Source of the DNA: Inia geoffrensis
Lineage: Eukaryota > Chordata > Mammalia > Artiodactyla > Iniidae
Assembly: GCA_036417435.1 (NCBI GenBank)
Contig: CM070900.1
Coordinates: 30,047,496-30,111,495 of the forward strand
Length of the DNA: 64,000 bases
Direction of reading: 5' to 3'
Shown: positions 22,663-34,944 of the stretch, in pieces
How the letters are laid out: each line of letters begins with the position of its first letter
How positions within the stretch are numbered: the first letter of the stretch is position 1
Made by a program: the position numbers and the translations under genes
Notes under the pieces: model-generated
What the model saw: only the letters and a program-made list of their open reading frames with translations
What the model was told of the DNA's origin: nothing
The model's database searches: none

Positions 22663-25600
22663 AGTAGAAAGGGATACTTTAGTTCTCTTGATAATGAGGC
22701 ATCCCAAATTTTTCTGTAGAAAATTTCCATTTCACTGTAAAAATGCATGAACAGAACAATGAATCTTTGCATTATAGATCTGAAGTCTGAAAAGCTGCTG
22801 ATTAAATATACTGTATTCACAAAACACCGGCACCTAGGTCAACATTTTAAAATCATGAGATTAACTGACTATGAGAATACAGGTAATAGAAATTAATCAC
22901 AATGATAGTTTGAAAGGCAAGAAAGTGTCATGATTATAAGATGCTACCTTCCATTTAAGGTTTTAGGGAAATACAGTATAGTCCAACAATAGCAAATAGT
23001 TTGGAACTAGTTGCCAACTCCAGCTGATTGTAGTGGCTGATGGGAGCCCTGCATTGAGAAGGATTCTGATGATGCGTCCAGGCTCAGTGGGAAAGAGGGC
23101 TGTGATGGATTAACGATGTCTGCCTTGGACAACGCGAAGGGGAATAATGGCACATTATTTCACACACTGCCTCATCCCTTTCTAGTCATTTTAACCAACT
23201 TGCTCTCCAGATTATTTTGAGTACCTGATGAGGCTGTGGTATGCTGTTGTTTTTGTGTTGCATAAGTAAGTACATAAAAGAAAAAAAAATTGAATGAAAT
23301 AAAGATTACTTTTAAGCACTGATGAAGCATCTCCTCTTCCTTAGGCACTATTTCTGGCTGTGTGGACAGGCTATTGAATATTAATAAAAAGATAGTCTTT
23401 TATATCAAAACGAATGGTGTAGTGGTGTGTTCTCCAGTGGAATTAAAAAAAAAAGCCATTCTCGTAATTTAAAAACAGTCACGCAGAGTATTGAGTTCCT
23501 AGGAACATATCGTTTCTTCTAAAATCTGTACAGTTCTTTTTTTAGTATTTTTCTAGTATTTCTCTCACTTTCTGAGTTGCGAAGAATGAATATCAGGCCA
23601 ATTTCCCTTTTTATCTAGATGGTGGTATGGATTTAGACTTTGGGAAGGCTTTTAAGGAGAGGACAAGGCAACTTCTCTACTTCTTTAGGGGTAACAATGG
23701 CTATACATATGATAATTCTTGTGGAATGCATACAGGAAGTAGTCAGCCATGCAAAAGGATTTATCAATGATCCTTTGGGAGGTTCCCTTCCAAATAACAC
23801 TGTGTGTCATTATTATTTCTCCCATAAAATTAAATAAGGGATAACCAAATAGTTGTAAACGACTCGTTTAGATTAATACTAGGTACGTAATAATCATACT
23901 AATTTACAAAATGATTTGCTACTTACAAACCATTCCTTTTCTTAACCTTCCCATTGCTATGGCTAGGGCTAGCAGATGTTAGATTAGTAGCCAGTGTTCA
24001 TAAAAGAGAAAAGTTTTAATCACTTTTCCTCAGTTGTTACAAATATAATGAGAATCAAATTCATAAACTATTCTGAGATGAGGATTCTAGGCTCCCTGAC
24101 CAATGGAATGACTCTAAGGTAACCCAACTTTGAAGGGCCCAATCAAATTTGTATCTTAGCACAAAAAAGAGCAAATAACATATGAATAAGTGAAACCACA
24201 GAGAATAAATCCTTAACTGCTAAGGGTCTGCTATAGACAGGGGTTGACATAAAGCTTTGTTGATTTCTGTGTATCAGGGTTGATTTAACTTCCCTGGTAA
24301 AAGGAAAACAAAATCTTAAACAGAGTAATGTGAACCCAAGCTTCCTGCCCCTAAGGCTAGGAAAACCTGATTCAGTGCAGAGATTAGGCTTTCTGGGTTG
24401 GGTTTTAAGATTGTCAAAGGGCTGTTAACTCAAAGTAGGTTAAAGCCTTGGGAACTGACTTGCATCTGGATCATTAAAGGGTAAGAATAGCCCCTTGCCT
24501 CCCCAAACAGAGGCAAGCTGGGCATCTAAAGGTAAAGGCCAAAAAAGTTCACTGGGAAATGTGACTGGCCAGTTTAAAGTCAGTGGCTTATCAGTTCAAG
24601 GTGGAATGGCTGCAGAGGAGTTCAGCACAGACCAATCACTAACCCTCAAGTCCATCAGCTGAGTAGTTTCAAGTTGACTATGAAGCTGTCTTCTGCCCAC
24701 TCTGACCAATTCTTTGAGAAGCAGTTGTTTTACTTCCTCCCCCTGTCCTTATCACTTGCTATTTTACACCCTTAAGGCTCAAGGTCATGTAAAGATCACA
24801 TTTGACTGCCTAAGTTCAAGAAGCTTGGGAAATATCCTTTATCATCCTCATGTTAATTTGATATCTGCAGCAGCTTCAAAAGAAAGTATATACTTTACAG
24901 AGAAAGAAAAAAAAAATGTACTTTACACTTACTGGGAAAAACATTAATAACAGAGAATGATTTCTTTCCTTTGGAGTATGCTGGCAAGTTGTTTGGGTAT
25001 CCAGAAAACACAGAAAGGGTTAAAACCCAGTAGAAAAAGACAGAGCATGCACAAGAGAACCACATGGGTTCCTTGGTCAAACATCATGTGGTGCACAAAG
25101 GGCTTCTCTGCAATTTAGTGCCAAAAATTAATCTGAAATAAAGTCAAGGACAGAGCCACTGAGGGATTTTTTAAAGTATATTTAGATGCACACTGCAGTT
25201 GAACTAATGTTGGGTAAATGAGGGAGTAAAACAAATTACACAATTCATTATCAGCTCCAAAGATTTGGAGAGAGAAGACTCCCATTTGAAAGAAAACTTT
25301 GGGGCTTTTCCTTCCACAGGAAACATGTTTCATGTCATCCAGACACTAAGTAGATTTCTTTCACAAAAACTGTTACATTATCTGGGTAAACATGTCAATC
25401 AAAGACTACAACTAGCAATTTACAGCAATGATGCTAGATTTAGCATCTAGAGAGCAAGATTCCAGTGGGAAATAGTGTTTTTATTTACCTCTTTGTTACT
25501 AGAACAATTTAAAATATTTTTCATATAAAGAGCTTTGAAAAGAGAGTATTTATGTTATAACCAAAACAAGTCTTTAAAACTTTGAGGTCTTTTTATTGGA

Positions 25601-26519
25601 TTGCTTTCTTTTTCAATTTAAGAAATGATTTCTCCAAAACACTATTTATAAAATTTTTGAGGATATCTCAGAACAAACACTTTTTCTTATAATGAAGCTT
25701 TAGGAGAGTGATGATATGGTATCTTATTCTGCTTGCATGTTAGAGGTTTAATCATTACTTATTAATTTTCCTATTTTCATGAGATTGTCTCAAACTTAAT
25801 ATTCTATTAAGGTAGCATCTGTTAGAGGAATTATCTTGGTTTTTTAAAGCAAATTCTAGCTGATTACCATGAATCTACATAATTAGAATTAGGTCTGATT
25901 ATGTAGTGTAAATACATGTAATATATTTATAACATATAATGACATAATTATGATTCACAATAATGTTGAAAAACTCCTCCTTAAAATTAGTAAGAAAAAT
26001 ATGCTGCTCAACCCCTCCAAAATTTATTAGCAATTTTACAATGTATGTTTTTCTGTAGCTTCTAGAATAGAACTTGGTAAGAAAATATAATTAAAAATAA
26101 ATACATTTTGAAGTTATTACCCTAAAAGAATACCACCAAATATTCATTAGATTTCAAAACTATAAACATATTGCAACCTCTTTAAGAAGAGCACATCTTA
26201 ACAGTAACCACACATTTCCAATGCATCCTGAACCAAATTCTGAACATTTAGAATGTCCAGCAAGAGTTAATACAATATGGTCTTAATGTGTCTTACAAGT
26301 CACTGATCAAAATGATAGAAAACGTTAACAAATTACGGTGAATTTTTATCTATATATACTAACCAGAAACACAATGATAAAAGCTGGGGGGTACACCGAG
26401 GCACTTCATACACTATATTAAGTACAACATATATTTCAAAATGTTGGACACAACTCTTCATTTAATTTGTAAAGGTGAATGATATATTTGATACAGTATT
26501 ATAAGAAGACCAGCAACTT
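22663..26519. other. Largely unique block, 3.9 kb
   Basis: No clear transposon and no coding exon. 24080-24830 is richer in GC and may be a very old LTR, but I cannot place it. Frames of 61-77 codons show no family. 25450-26480 is strongly AT-rich. Confidence 0.45.
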
Positions 26520-26725
26520 TTTTCTTTTCTGTAAAGAATCAGATAGCGAATATTTTAAGCTAAGAGGGCTAGATGGGCTCTATTACAGGTATTCAACTCC
26601 GCTGCTGGAGCTCTAGACAAGCCATATACTAAAAGGAATGAACGTGGCTCTCTGTTCCAATAGAACTTTACTTACAAAAACAGGCAGCTGCTGGATTTGG
26701 CTTGGGAGGGGAGTGTAGTATACCT
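26520..26725 (-). repeat. MER58-like hAT MITE, antisense
   Basis: 'ttttctgtaaagaatcagat', 'gcgaatattttaagctaaga', 'tccaatagaactttacttac' and 'aacaggcagctgctggattt' give the reverse of the element at 6630-6900. Confidence 0.65.
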
Positions 26726-26744
26726 AGCCCAGCAGTGTACTTAG

Positions 26745-26950
26745 GGGCTGAAAGAATGGATTCTGGAGTTTGTCCTCTCTGTTTGTATCTTGCTTTCACC
26801 ATGTAGTAACTTTGTGACCTCAGCTAACCTACTTTAGTTCTCTCGCTTGTAAAATGGCAAGAATAACTATTTCCTGGAATAACTATTTCCTATCTCTCAA
26901 GGTTGCTGTGAGGAAAAAAATGAAATAGCACTTACTATAACAGAGTACGT
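26745..26950 (+). repeat. MIR SINE with internal duplication
   Basis: MIR order: 'atggattctggagtttgtcc', 'tagtaactttgtgacctcag', 'cgcttgtaaaatggcaagaa', 'aaggttgctgtgaggaaaaa'. Within it, GAATAACTATTTCCTG is immediately followed by GAATAACTATTTCCTA (about 26860-26891), a 16-base tandem duplication. Confidence 0.75.
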
Positions 26951-27909
26951 CTTCTTTGTAGGAGGAATAAATTGGTGTTTACAGATATATAGCATGTATA
27001 TGCAAAATATTTGGTATTCAACATTAGTTTTCAAATTTTGATAGCATAATTTTGCACATGTTGATGTTTCAGAAGCATTGGTTTAGTTGTTGAAGCAAAT
27101 TATCCATACTGATAAATTATTTTTCCAAAACGGAAAAGAACATTATGTCCTAATGAGTCTGATCTTATACATAAGGCATAAACTATAAAAAATATACTAA
27201 ATAATGTATACTTAGATGTATACTTTATATATACACACCATATACCATATATAGAAAGCATATGATTATGTACTCATGCATATTCAATCAACAAATAATT
27301 GTTCAATAACTAATACACATACTCATTATGCTAGGCAATGGTTAACCTCTGCTTTCTTGCTTTTTTTTTAATGTGGTGAGAGATGCAAACAGCAAACAAT
27401 TAAATTTCAGTGTAATAAACTATTCTAATACGGTACACATGTTATATTTTTTAATAAGATTTTATGGGAAATTCTATAAAATTCTTCTTGGCAAATCATG
27501 GAGCATTTCTTAAAAGATTTTCATGAATATATGTCTCACCACTAAAAATGCAAGCCTTTTAAGGACAGAGCCTGTGTTGACATATATAGTATTTCTTAGC
27601 ATGCTTCCTGTATTATTATCACACCCTATTTGTCAAATAAACATTTTTGAATAAATTAATCTTGCTACTAAGTAGGTAAGGTAGTAACCATGAATACACC
27701 TAGCTTTTCTTAAGTTCATAAAATCAATAGTTCAGGCAGTTATGAGGGTGAGCACCTTATAAATTAAAAATGCAAATTTTATGTTACCTATCCTTTTAAA
27801 AAGCTGTGATGAATTACTATATAATGTTGGGGGAAAAAATGAGCTAATAAATAATTGATAAGTAGTCCACACAATGCTCAACCAACTAAAGAGTAGAGAG
27901 CGTATCAAC
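26951..27909. other. AT-rich unique sequence with L2 piece
   Basis: Tracts of TA/AT-rich DNA (27170-27260). A likely L2 3' end (sense) occurs at 27540-27660 ('ttttaaggacagagcctgtg' then 'aaataaacatttttgaataa'). No gene. Confidence 0.5.
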
Positions 27910-28050
27910 AGTAGAGTGGTACTAGCTTGAGGTCAAGAGCTCCAACTTCGAAGACCAACTGTCAAAAAATGACTTGGCTAAGCTTTGGCAAATCAACTGT
28001 CCCTACACCTTGGTTTTGTCATCTACTAAATAAGGGAGCTTTATGGATTC
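27910..28050 (+). repeat. MIR SINE fragment, sense
   Basis: 'aacagtagagtggtactagc', 'acttggctaagctttggcaa' and 'tggttttgtcatctactaaa' are in MIR order, strongly diverged. Confidence 0.5.
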
Positions 28051-28647
28051 TCAAAACAGTGGGATCTATCAGCCATCAGAATCCCCAGCTTCCTCCCTGA
28101 GATCCTGATATGTCTGTCTGTGGGTTAAGTGTGGGGAAGAGATAGAAGGCATGATGTTGGGTCCAGGGGATCATAGTGACCCTCTTGGTGGGTCACTGCT
28201 ACTGATGGCAAGTATGCCTTAGGGACCAGAAAGGTGGGAAACAGAGAACTAGATCATCCCTCAGATCCCTTTCAGCTGTGAAGTGGAGGAAATTCCAGGG
28301 TCTTTTCCCAGCCCATATTTCCTTTGGACTTTTTTCTCCTCATCTTGCTCTTTTAGCCCTGAGTCTGGAGTCCTGTTGTGTATGCACAGCTATTCCAGTA
28401 GGTTCAGTCTTGCCTTTAGCTGTTTTAGGCAGATTTTATGACCTATAAGCATCTGTGATCCTTTAACTCCTTATCAAACTTCCTCTTCCCTTTATCCAAT
28501 TCTCTGATGTTTCTGCTTGGGGACTCACACTTATCTGAGAAGCCATTTCCACCTAAAGTGTAACATTAAAGTTTAGCATAAAGTGTTGGCCAACTCAGGT
28601 GATCCCCTTGCATTTCCACAGCAGCTTTCACATTATAAAAATGAGTA

Positions 28648-28816
28648 CAAACTATTACGTATAAAATAAGCTACAAGGATATATTGTACAACATTGGGAA
28701 TTATCACCAATATTTTATAATTACTGTAAATGGAGTATAGCCTTTAAGAATTGTGAATCACTATGTAGTACTCCTGTAACATATAATATTGTATGCCAAC
28801 TATACTTCAATAAAAT
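28648..28816 (+). mobile_element. 5'-truncated L1 3'UTR end with TSD
   Basis: The order 'aagctacaaggatatattgt', 'atggagtatagcctttaaga', 'attgtgaatcactatgtagt', 'ccaactatacttcaataaaa' is the terminal 3'UTR of the cetartiodactyl L1 type. AAATGAGTA flanks it (28639-28647 and 28817-28825). Only about 170 bases were copied. It is more diverged than the insert at 18493. Confidence 0.75.
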
Positions 28817-28825
28817 AAATGAGTA

Positions 28826-29035
28826 ATAAATAAATGAGGAATTTATATACTTACTGTGGGGGAAGGAAGTTGGAAAGGTATTTTAAGGAAGTGGGATCAT
28901 TTATCTATTCAATGTTTAAACTCTGAAATTCCTCTAGTAGAAAATTTTTCAGTGTGGGAGGCTGGTCTCCTCATCTAATGAGGATGCTGTTTGTATACCT
29001 GATGAAGTATCCTTAGACGTTGCCATTCAGAGTAT
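28826..29035. other. Unique sequence
   Basis: No feature recognised. Confidence 0.5.
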
Positions 29036-29175
29036 GTCCTGGTGACCAGCAGCAGTGACACTGCTGGAAATGCAGAATCTCGGGCCCCATCCTGGCCCTA
29101 CTAAACCAGAATCTGCACTTTAACAAGAGCCCCTGCTGATGATACTTAGGAACGTTAACATTTAAGAAGTGATGT
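29036..29175 (+). repeat. MER20, sense
   Basis: 'gaccagcagcagtgacactg', 'tggaaatgcagaatctcggg', 'ccctactaaaccagaatctg' and 'ctttaacaagagcccctgct' follow MER20 closely. The antisense 63-codon frame is a shadow. Confidence 0.75.
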
Positions 29176-29699
29176 GTCACACAGATGAAAGCCTTAGTAA
29201 TCATGTCTTTCCAAAGAAGAGGATGGCATAAATAACATCAAATCACATGAGCTGAATTTCATAGATGGATACACAGTCACTTCAGTCAATGTTATGTCCC
29301 CTGGGCTTTGGGAGAATTCTTTCCCATCCATATACCACTGGGTCAACGGAATATACCAAACCTAACAAAACCAAACAAACAAAACCAACCACACAGTTTG
29401 TAACCTGTACCTGGCTGCTTATACATTAAACCTATTTTCAGTACTTGCCTATTTACCTACATACCCATGTTTCCTTGGGAGGTTTAAGCCACTCTAGGTA
29501 GTTTTTATCCAGTTTCCTTTCTTCTCATCCCCAACTTCCCGACACCCTAGTACCTAGTACTAATATGGTACAGACAGACCACATACTTGATGCTAAAGAA
29601 AAGTGTGCTAAAGAATCAATAAAGACAAGTCTACTGTAAAAGATATTTTACTCACAGGAAATAGACCAAGGCAAAGACACACACTTCACTGACATAGAG
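29176..29699. other. Unique sequence
   Basis: No gene or repeat recognised. A short (AAACA)-like run lies near 29370. Confidence 0.5.
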
Positions 29700-29885
29700 C
29701 AGGGGATGGTAAACTATAGCTGTCCACCTGCTGTTGTAAATAATGTTTTATTGGCGCACAATCATGCCTACATGCTTACATATTATCTAGGTATGGCTGC
29801 TTTTGCATTACAATGGTACACCTGGGTAGCTGTGACAGAAACTTGATGATGGCCCATAATGACTAAAGTGGGTCCTTAAAGCCCT
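29700..29885 (+). repeat. MER58-like hAT MITE
   Basis: 'ggggatggtaaactatagct', 'aaataatgttttattggcgc', 'atggctgcttttgcattaca' and 'aagtgggtccttaaagccct' follow the sense order of the element. Confidence 0.65.
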
Positions 29886-30760
29886 CTGTGCTCACTTATA
29901 CATGGTACCACTGCTGACCTCCATGGGCTGGTTAACTCAGAAAGAATAGCCTAAATTGCACAAGGCCAGGAATTACATGAGGAATGAAAAGGCCTTTCAG
30001 GAGAAGCAAAAGAAACCAGCAGTGGGTCTCCTTCCTGGTCTTTCAAGCCCTGACTCCCTTTCATAGAACCTTTAATACAATTTTGAGTAGGACCAAAGTT
30101 TAACTTATACTTTGATGATCAAAACACACTTTTCTCCGCCTTCTTGTTTAAACTATGTGTAATTGAGTAAATCTGGAAAAGCATTCATGCAACTTGTTCT
30201 GTTAACCTTAAAATCCCCCCACCTCCTCACTGTTCTGCCTTCCTGTGTGCACCCACATATCTTTGGAAGCCCAGAAGGAAGGAAAAACCCTCTGTGGGAC
30301 TTCTCCCTCAAGCTCTGCTTAAATTAGACTCTGTACTCTTGATAGTCATGCAAAATGCCTTGTACCATCTCATCTCACAAGGCAAAACCTCCTAATATTT
30401 CACTGACATTTGAGACCTTTGCCCCTTCAACATAATTGAAATTTATTTTACATTTTCTTACCTTTGTGCACACTGCCCAACGATCACTCATGCATCACTC
30501 AGGGTTTGATCAGAAGAGCGGATATATAATATCTAATATTTAATAAAATGTGTTTGTGACACTTCACCTCATATTTTAGTACTTATCATCATCATCACCA
30601 TTATTACTATTTGTTTGCTTTGAATACACTGCTACTTCAGCCTGAGGATTCCCCAAATGCACTTTCCCAGACTTTTCTCTTTCGTTAAAGGAGACATTTG
30701 CATTTGTCAATTGGATGGAGACAGTAGGGCAAGTTAGAGCCAAGCTCACTCCTCTACATC
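29886..30760. other. Unique sequence
   Basis: No gene or repeat recognised. A TCA-rich patch (TCATCATCATCACC) lies near 30587. Confidence 0.5.
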
Positions 30761-30775
30761 AACTCACTGCCTCTT

Positions 30776-31093
30776 CTTTCCTTCTCTCTTTCTTTCTTTC
30801 TTTATTTTTGGCTGCATTAGGTCTTTGTTGCTCTGCGCGGGCTTTCTCTAGTTGCGGCAATCAGGGGTCACTCTCTGTTGCAGCGTGCGGCCTTCTCATT
30901 GCAGTGGCTTCCTTGTTGCAGAGCATGGGCTCTAGCTGTGCGGGCTTCAGTAGTTGTAGCACGCGGGCTCAGTAGTCGTGGCACACGGGCTTAGTTGCTC
31001 CGTGGCAAGTGGGATCTTCCCGGACCAGGGATCGAACCAGTGTCCCCTGCATTGGCAGGCAGATTCTTAACCACTGCGCCACCAGGGAAGTCC
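30776..31093 (-). mobile_element. Older long CHR-type SINE, antisense, with perfect TSD
   Basis: Starting with a degraded CTTT-rich tail and 'atttttggctgcattaggtc', the segment is the reverse of an approximately 300-bp CHR-type SINE. Its head ends GCGCCACCAGGGAAGTCC. It is longer than the young CHRs because of an extra middle part ('cttcagtagttgtagcacgc'). AACTCACTGCCTCTT is repeated exactly at 30761-30775 and 31094-31108. The 86-codon frame at 30715-30975 is a shadow of it. Confidence 0.9.
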
Positions 31094-31108
31094 AACTCAC
31101 TGCCTCTT

Positions 31109-32159
31109 ATCTCTGCCTTTCGTCTCTGAGAGCTAGGATGAGGATCATGGTCCTGGTGCCACAGTAAATTTCTAACCCTAGGAGGATACATCACTAGTAT
31201 AACTTGCTCAGAGCCAACTTTTGGACCTTGTTGCTTCAACCCGCCCAGATTTGAAATGTCTTGAGAAAGGACATTCTAAATGTAAACTCTTAGTCTTTAT
31301 AAATCGTGCCTTTCTGGGTCAAGGCTTTGCTAAAGAGAGAAAGAGCATTACATGGATTCCAATTAATGTTGCCAATGTTTACGTAACTCTTTGTGAGTCA
31401 TTTTAATTATTTTAAATGTATATGAACAGATCAAATTTAAAGATGTGTCAGTGGATCTGAACCCAGTTACTTCCTATTGCCTACTGGCCTGAGCCAATTT
31501 GGTTATTCACCATTGTTAGACTGGCAGGTGAGCTACAGACCTCCTTCTTATACATTCAGTAATAGGCAACAGTGAAAACAAGTGTCAGGGCAAATTTAGC
31601 CCCACAAACAGGCATTTAGTAGCATGCAGGCACAGGGAAATCATATATCCAAATGCCCGGTCTCCATCCTTCTAGGTGCTCCAAGACTACCTTGCATAAA
31701 CTATATCATTAAGGCAGGTGCTTTTAGAAGGATGTGGCTAACCACAGAGTTAGAAGACCTAACTAATATCAGTAGCCTAGTAACCTGAGAACATAGACTC
31801 CTGTTTTCTCTCAATTCTTAATTTCTTGCAAGAGCAGGAAGACCTCTACAATATTTTATCAATGCACTTGTCTGGAACATCACAGATTTCCCAATGACAT
31901 CTTCTTACTAACATTTCTTTTGTTATTTAACAAAACTCCAGGGTTATTCGCAGATAAAGATAGCTGTTCCTGTAATAGCTGCCTCTGGAAAGTGGCCTTT
32001 CATGTGGAATGTGTACACCTGATTAAGGGAACTAACCACTCCCGGGTCCTATAGGCAAAGGAACACAAACATATGTATCACACTGTCTGTGCTGAATTTT
32101 TTTCAAAGTTAGCTACAGTCTAGATAACATTTCCAGTGTTCTCACCTCCACTGATATAG
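31109..32159. other. Unique sequence
   Basis: No gene or transposon recognised. The 61-codon frame 31221-31406 has no domain. Confidence 0.5.
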
Positions 32160-32275
32160 ACATCCATTCATTTGTTCATTCAAACAAGCATGCATTACAC
32201 TCAAGCCCTGTACAACACACTGGGGTTACAGAGATGAATGACAGAGCCTTGCCCTTTAAGTGTCCCATAGTAGGG
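32160..32275 (-). repeat. L2 3' end, antisense
   Basis: 'cattcatttgttcattcaaa', 'cactggggttacagagatga' and 'agccttgccctttaagtgtc' are the antisense L2 terminus. Confidence 0.65.
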
Positions 32276-32435
32276 CTTCACTACTCAAACAGCAGTCCAC
32301 AGACCAGCAGCATCAGTATCATCTGAGATCTTGTTAGAAATGCAGACTCTCAGGCCCTAGCCCAAATCTTCTGAAATCAGAGTTATATCTTAATTAGATG
32401 CCCCCTATGCATGACAATGTTTCAGATGCATGGGC
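32276..32435 (+). repeat. MER20, sense
   Basis: It directly follows the L2: 'cagcagtccacagaccagca', 'gcatcagtatcatctgagat', 'ttgttagaaatgcagactct', 'aatgtttcagatgcatg'. It is nearly full length. Confidence 0.75.
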
Positions 32436-33802
32436 TAGCATGGAGAGGTCCTCAGATATTAAGAGTGGATCTAAGCTACCTGGTGTGTGTGTGTGCGATG
32501 TGGTGCTTGTTAAAGATTGCATATTTCCAAGCCTCCTTTCTTTAGAGTGGGGTAGGGCCCACTAATCTGCCATTTAACGAGAGTAAGCAGTCATTTTGCA
32601 GGGGTCCTGAGAAGTCTTTGAAAAATACCATATAGTTGGAGGGTAATAAGAGCAATTTGGAGGCAAGAGGTGATGGGGGAGGATAGAGGGGTCAATATTG
32701 AAATGAGAGTATCTCAAGTTTAAAACTACTGTGCTTTGGTGTTCCTGGCACTGAATACTTTCTTTTTTGGGCCTGAATGGAATAGACAGCTATCCTAATT
32801 GCTGCTCCAGCTCAGAAGGGTCAGAGACTTGAATATCTAGTGCTGCAAGAGGTCTTCTGCATACCTAATGCATACCAAGTAATTTAGGCCATTTCCGTGT
32901 CTAATAAAATGGATTTTTGACGGAAACAAGGAGGTCTAAACATTAGTCATTTCTGAGTGCTAATCACAAAGTAGTAAGATACTTGTTCATTGTTATTAAG
33001 CAACTCATTCACTTAGCATTTTTTTAAAGTAAATTGCTTTGCATTCGTGTGAAGGGAGGGTGAGAGAGTGTGTCTGATCTAACAGGGTCTATGAGTTCAT
33101 CTTCTCAAGCCTAACAAATGAATTGCATCCCTATTGTTTTTTTTTTAACAGATAAACCAAAGAGAAACGTTAATGATATGTCCAAGAGCAGCTTTATGTA
33201 ACCAGGGTTGAGCTACTGCCTTCCAATTCTCTCTCTAGTCTTAGTTTTTGGAACCCAAGTTAACAAGGAAAAGGTTTTCAGGTAACCTAGATTGTTGCTT
33301 TTATAAGTGCTTGTTATAGCTGTAGTGAAATAAAAAGAAGTGCCGAGTGGGAGGAACACATTATCACCCATAAGAATGAGTAAGAAAAGAATCATTTTTG
33401 GGCCTGCTCGTTGGATAGGAAGTGAAAAGCCCCATCAGAAGTGCAGGTCTAAAACTCTGCTAATCTGCAGGCCATCACAGAGAGAGGGAGTTCTCACTCG
33501 AAGACAAGATCTGGTTTGAGGTGGCGTCCTGGGTGACTGCATCTTTAGTAGTGTTGAAAAGGATTTTGGCTCAGCAGTTCCTTTTCAAAGGATTTATCCT
33601 GCAGGAATACACAGACAAGAGTGCAAAGATGCATCTAGAGGGGTGTTTACAACAGTTTTACTTGCACTGGTAAATAACTGGAAACCACACAAATATAGAC
33701 TGATAAAAGTTCGGGATGGAATACTATACAGCCATTGAAAAGAAAAATCTAGATTGTTTTAATGAAAGTATGCCTAATTACTAAGCAAAAAAGCAAGCTC
33801 CA
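32436..33802. other. Unique sequence
   Basis: 33555-33770 contains 'caggaatacacagacaagag', 'atactatacagccattgaaa' and similar words that resemble the 3' part of an old L1 ORF2 on the + strand, but the match is short. No coding exon. Confidence 0.45.
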
Positions 33803-34017
33803 GGGCTTCCCTGGTGACGCAGTGGTTGAGAGCCCGCCTCCCGATGCAGGGGGCACGGGTTCATGCCCCGGTCCGGGAAGATCCCACATGCCGCGGCGCA
33901 GCTAGGCCCGTGAACCATGGCCACTAAGCCTGTGCGTCCGGAGCCTGTGCTCCGCAACGAGAAAGGCCACAACAGTGAGGGGCTCACGTACCAAAAAAAA
34001 AAAAAAAAAAAAAAAAA
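33803..34017 (+). mobile_element. CHR SINE
   Basis: A full copy beginning GGGCTTCCCTGGTGACGCAG and ending in a roughly 25-base A tail. GCAAGC with preceding A run occurs at both flanks (33787-33798 and up to 34023), consistent with a TSD. Minus-strand frames of 68 and 81 codons starting in poly-Phe are shadows of the T tract on the reverse strand. Confidence 0.92.
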
Positions 34018-34197
34018 GCAAGCCACAGAACCATAATATATAAAAATTTAGTATGTGAACAAGAAATAAAACCTCAAAGAATATACAACAAAACATCCAT
34101 AAGAGCAATCTGTGAGTTAGCGAGAATCATGGGCAATTTTCATATTGAAAATTGTATACTTTTGAATTAACTTATTTAACAATTATGTATTATTTTG

Positions 34198-34382
34198 AAC
34201 ATCAGAAAACAAAAAAGATTTTGTGAAGTATCCTGAGATTATAGTCCTATCCTATTTATTCCAATCCCTTTTTTTTTTTTAACAGAAACATCAGAAAACA
34301 AAAAAGATTTTGTAAAGTATCCTGAGAGATTATAGTCCTATCCTATTTATTCCAATCCCACTTTTTTTTTTTTTTTTAACAG
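34198..34382 (+). repeat. Tandem duplication of about 90 bp
   Basis: Copy 1 (34198-34285) and copy 2 (34287-34382) both begin AACATCAGAAAACAAAAAAG and end in a T run plus AACAG. They differ by a few bases and by the T-run length. Each end resembles a 3' splice site (polypyrimidine tract then CAG). The following 'atgagcaatctgggctcatc' resembles antisense MIR ('cagatgaggaaactgaggct'), so the acceptor-like shape probably comes from MIR. Confidence 0.9.
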
Positions 34383-34639
34383 ATGAGCAATCTGGGCTCA
34401 TCTGTAAAAAAGATGACTGGCCTGAATTCCACAAGCAAGTTAATTGTTGCGAAAGCCACATAAATTGCCGAGACCTGCTGGAAACTTCAAAAGAGCAAAA
34501 ACCTGCCTGGCTGTTTCCTGAATCTTTCCTGGCAAGGACGTTCAGAGGTTCCTGTGCTGTGATGGAGAGCAGGAGGAAGCAGGGAGATCAATACCAACAG
34601 AAGAGAAAGCTCAGCCAGACATCTAGAAGGGAGAAACTC
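34383..34639. other. Unique sequence following an antisense MIR edge
   Basis: The first about 60 bases may be a MIR remnant. The rest is unrecognised. Confidence 0.4.
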
Positions 34640-34880
34640 TGCTCTGCTTGTTTTCTCTCAAATTAATAATCTGGCAGCTAATTTTTGAACTAACTCTAAT
34701 TCGTGTGTGGCGCCTTCTGTCAAAGCTGTCGACGCAGAGTTGCTTTCATTTCACACTGGCTTGCAAGCTGGAAGGGCTGGCGCTGCGCCAGGGGCTCGCC
34801 CCACTAACACAGGCTGCCATCAACTTGTGCTCTTTGGCTGAAGCCGTTGCGTGATTCCCTGAGCAGATGCAGGTACCTAT
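34640..34880. other. GC-richer unique segment, possible exon or conserved element
   Basis: The block is richer in GC and CpG than its surroundings (GTCGACGC, GGCGCC, GCTGCGCCAG). An acceptor-like 'tctggcag' at 34670-34677 and a donor-like CAG|GTACCT at 34870-34878 bound 195 bases (34678-34872). The + frame 34648-34854 (68 codons) stops before that donor, so a coding internal exon in that frame is excluded. It could be a non-coding exon, an enhancer, or chance. Confidence 0.3.
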
Positions 34881-34915
34881 TTATAAACGTGATTTCTACT
34901 GAAAGAGACAAGGGA

Positions 34916-34944
34916 CCCCCCCACCCCCACCCCACCTCCACCCC
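34916..34944 (-). other. C-rich tract, G-quadruplex on minus strand
   Basis: Runs of 7, 5, 4, 2, 2 and 4 C separated mostly by single A. On the minus strand this gives GGGG, then a 7-base loop, GGGG, GGGGG and GGGGGGG with 1-base loops, a canonical quadruplex pattern. Confidence 0.75.
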
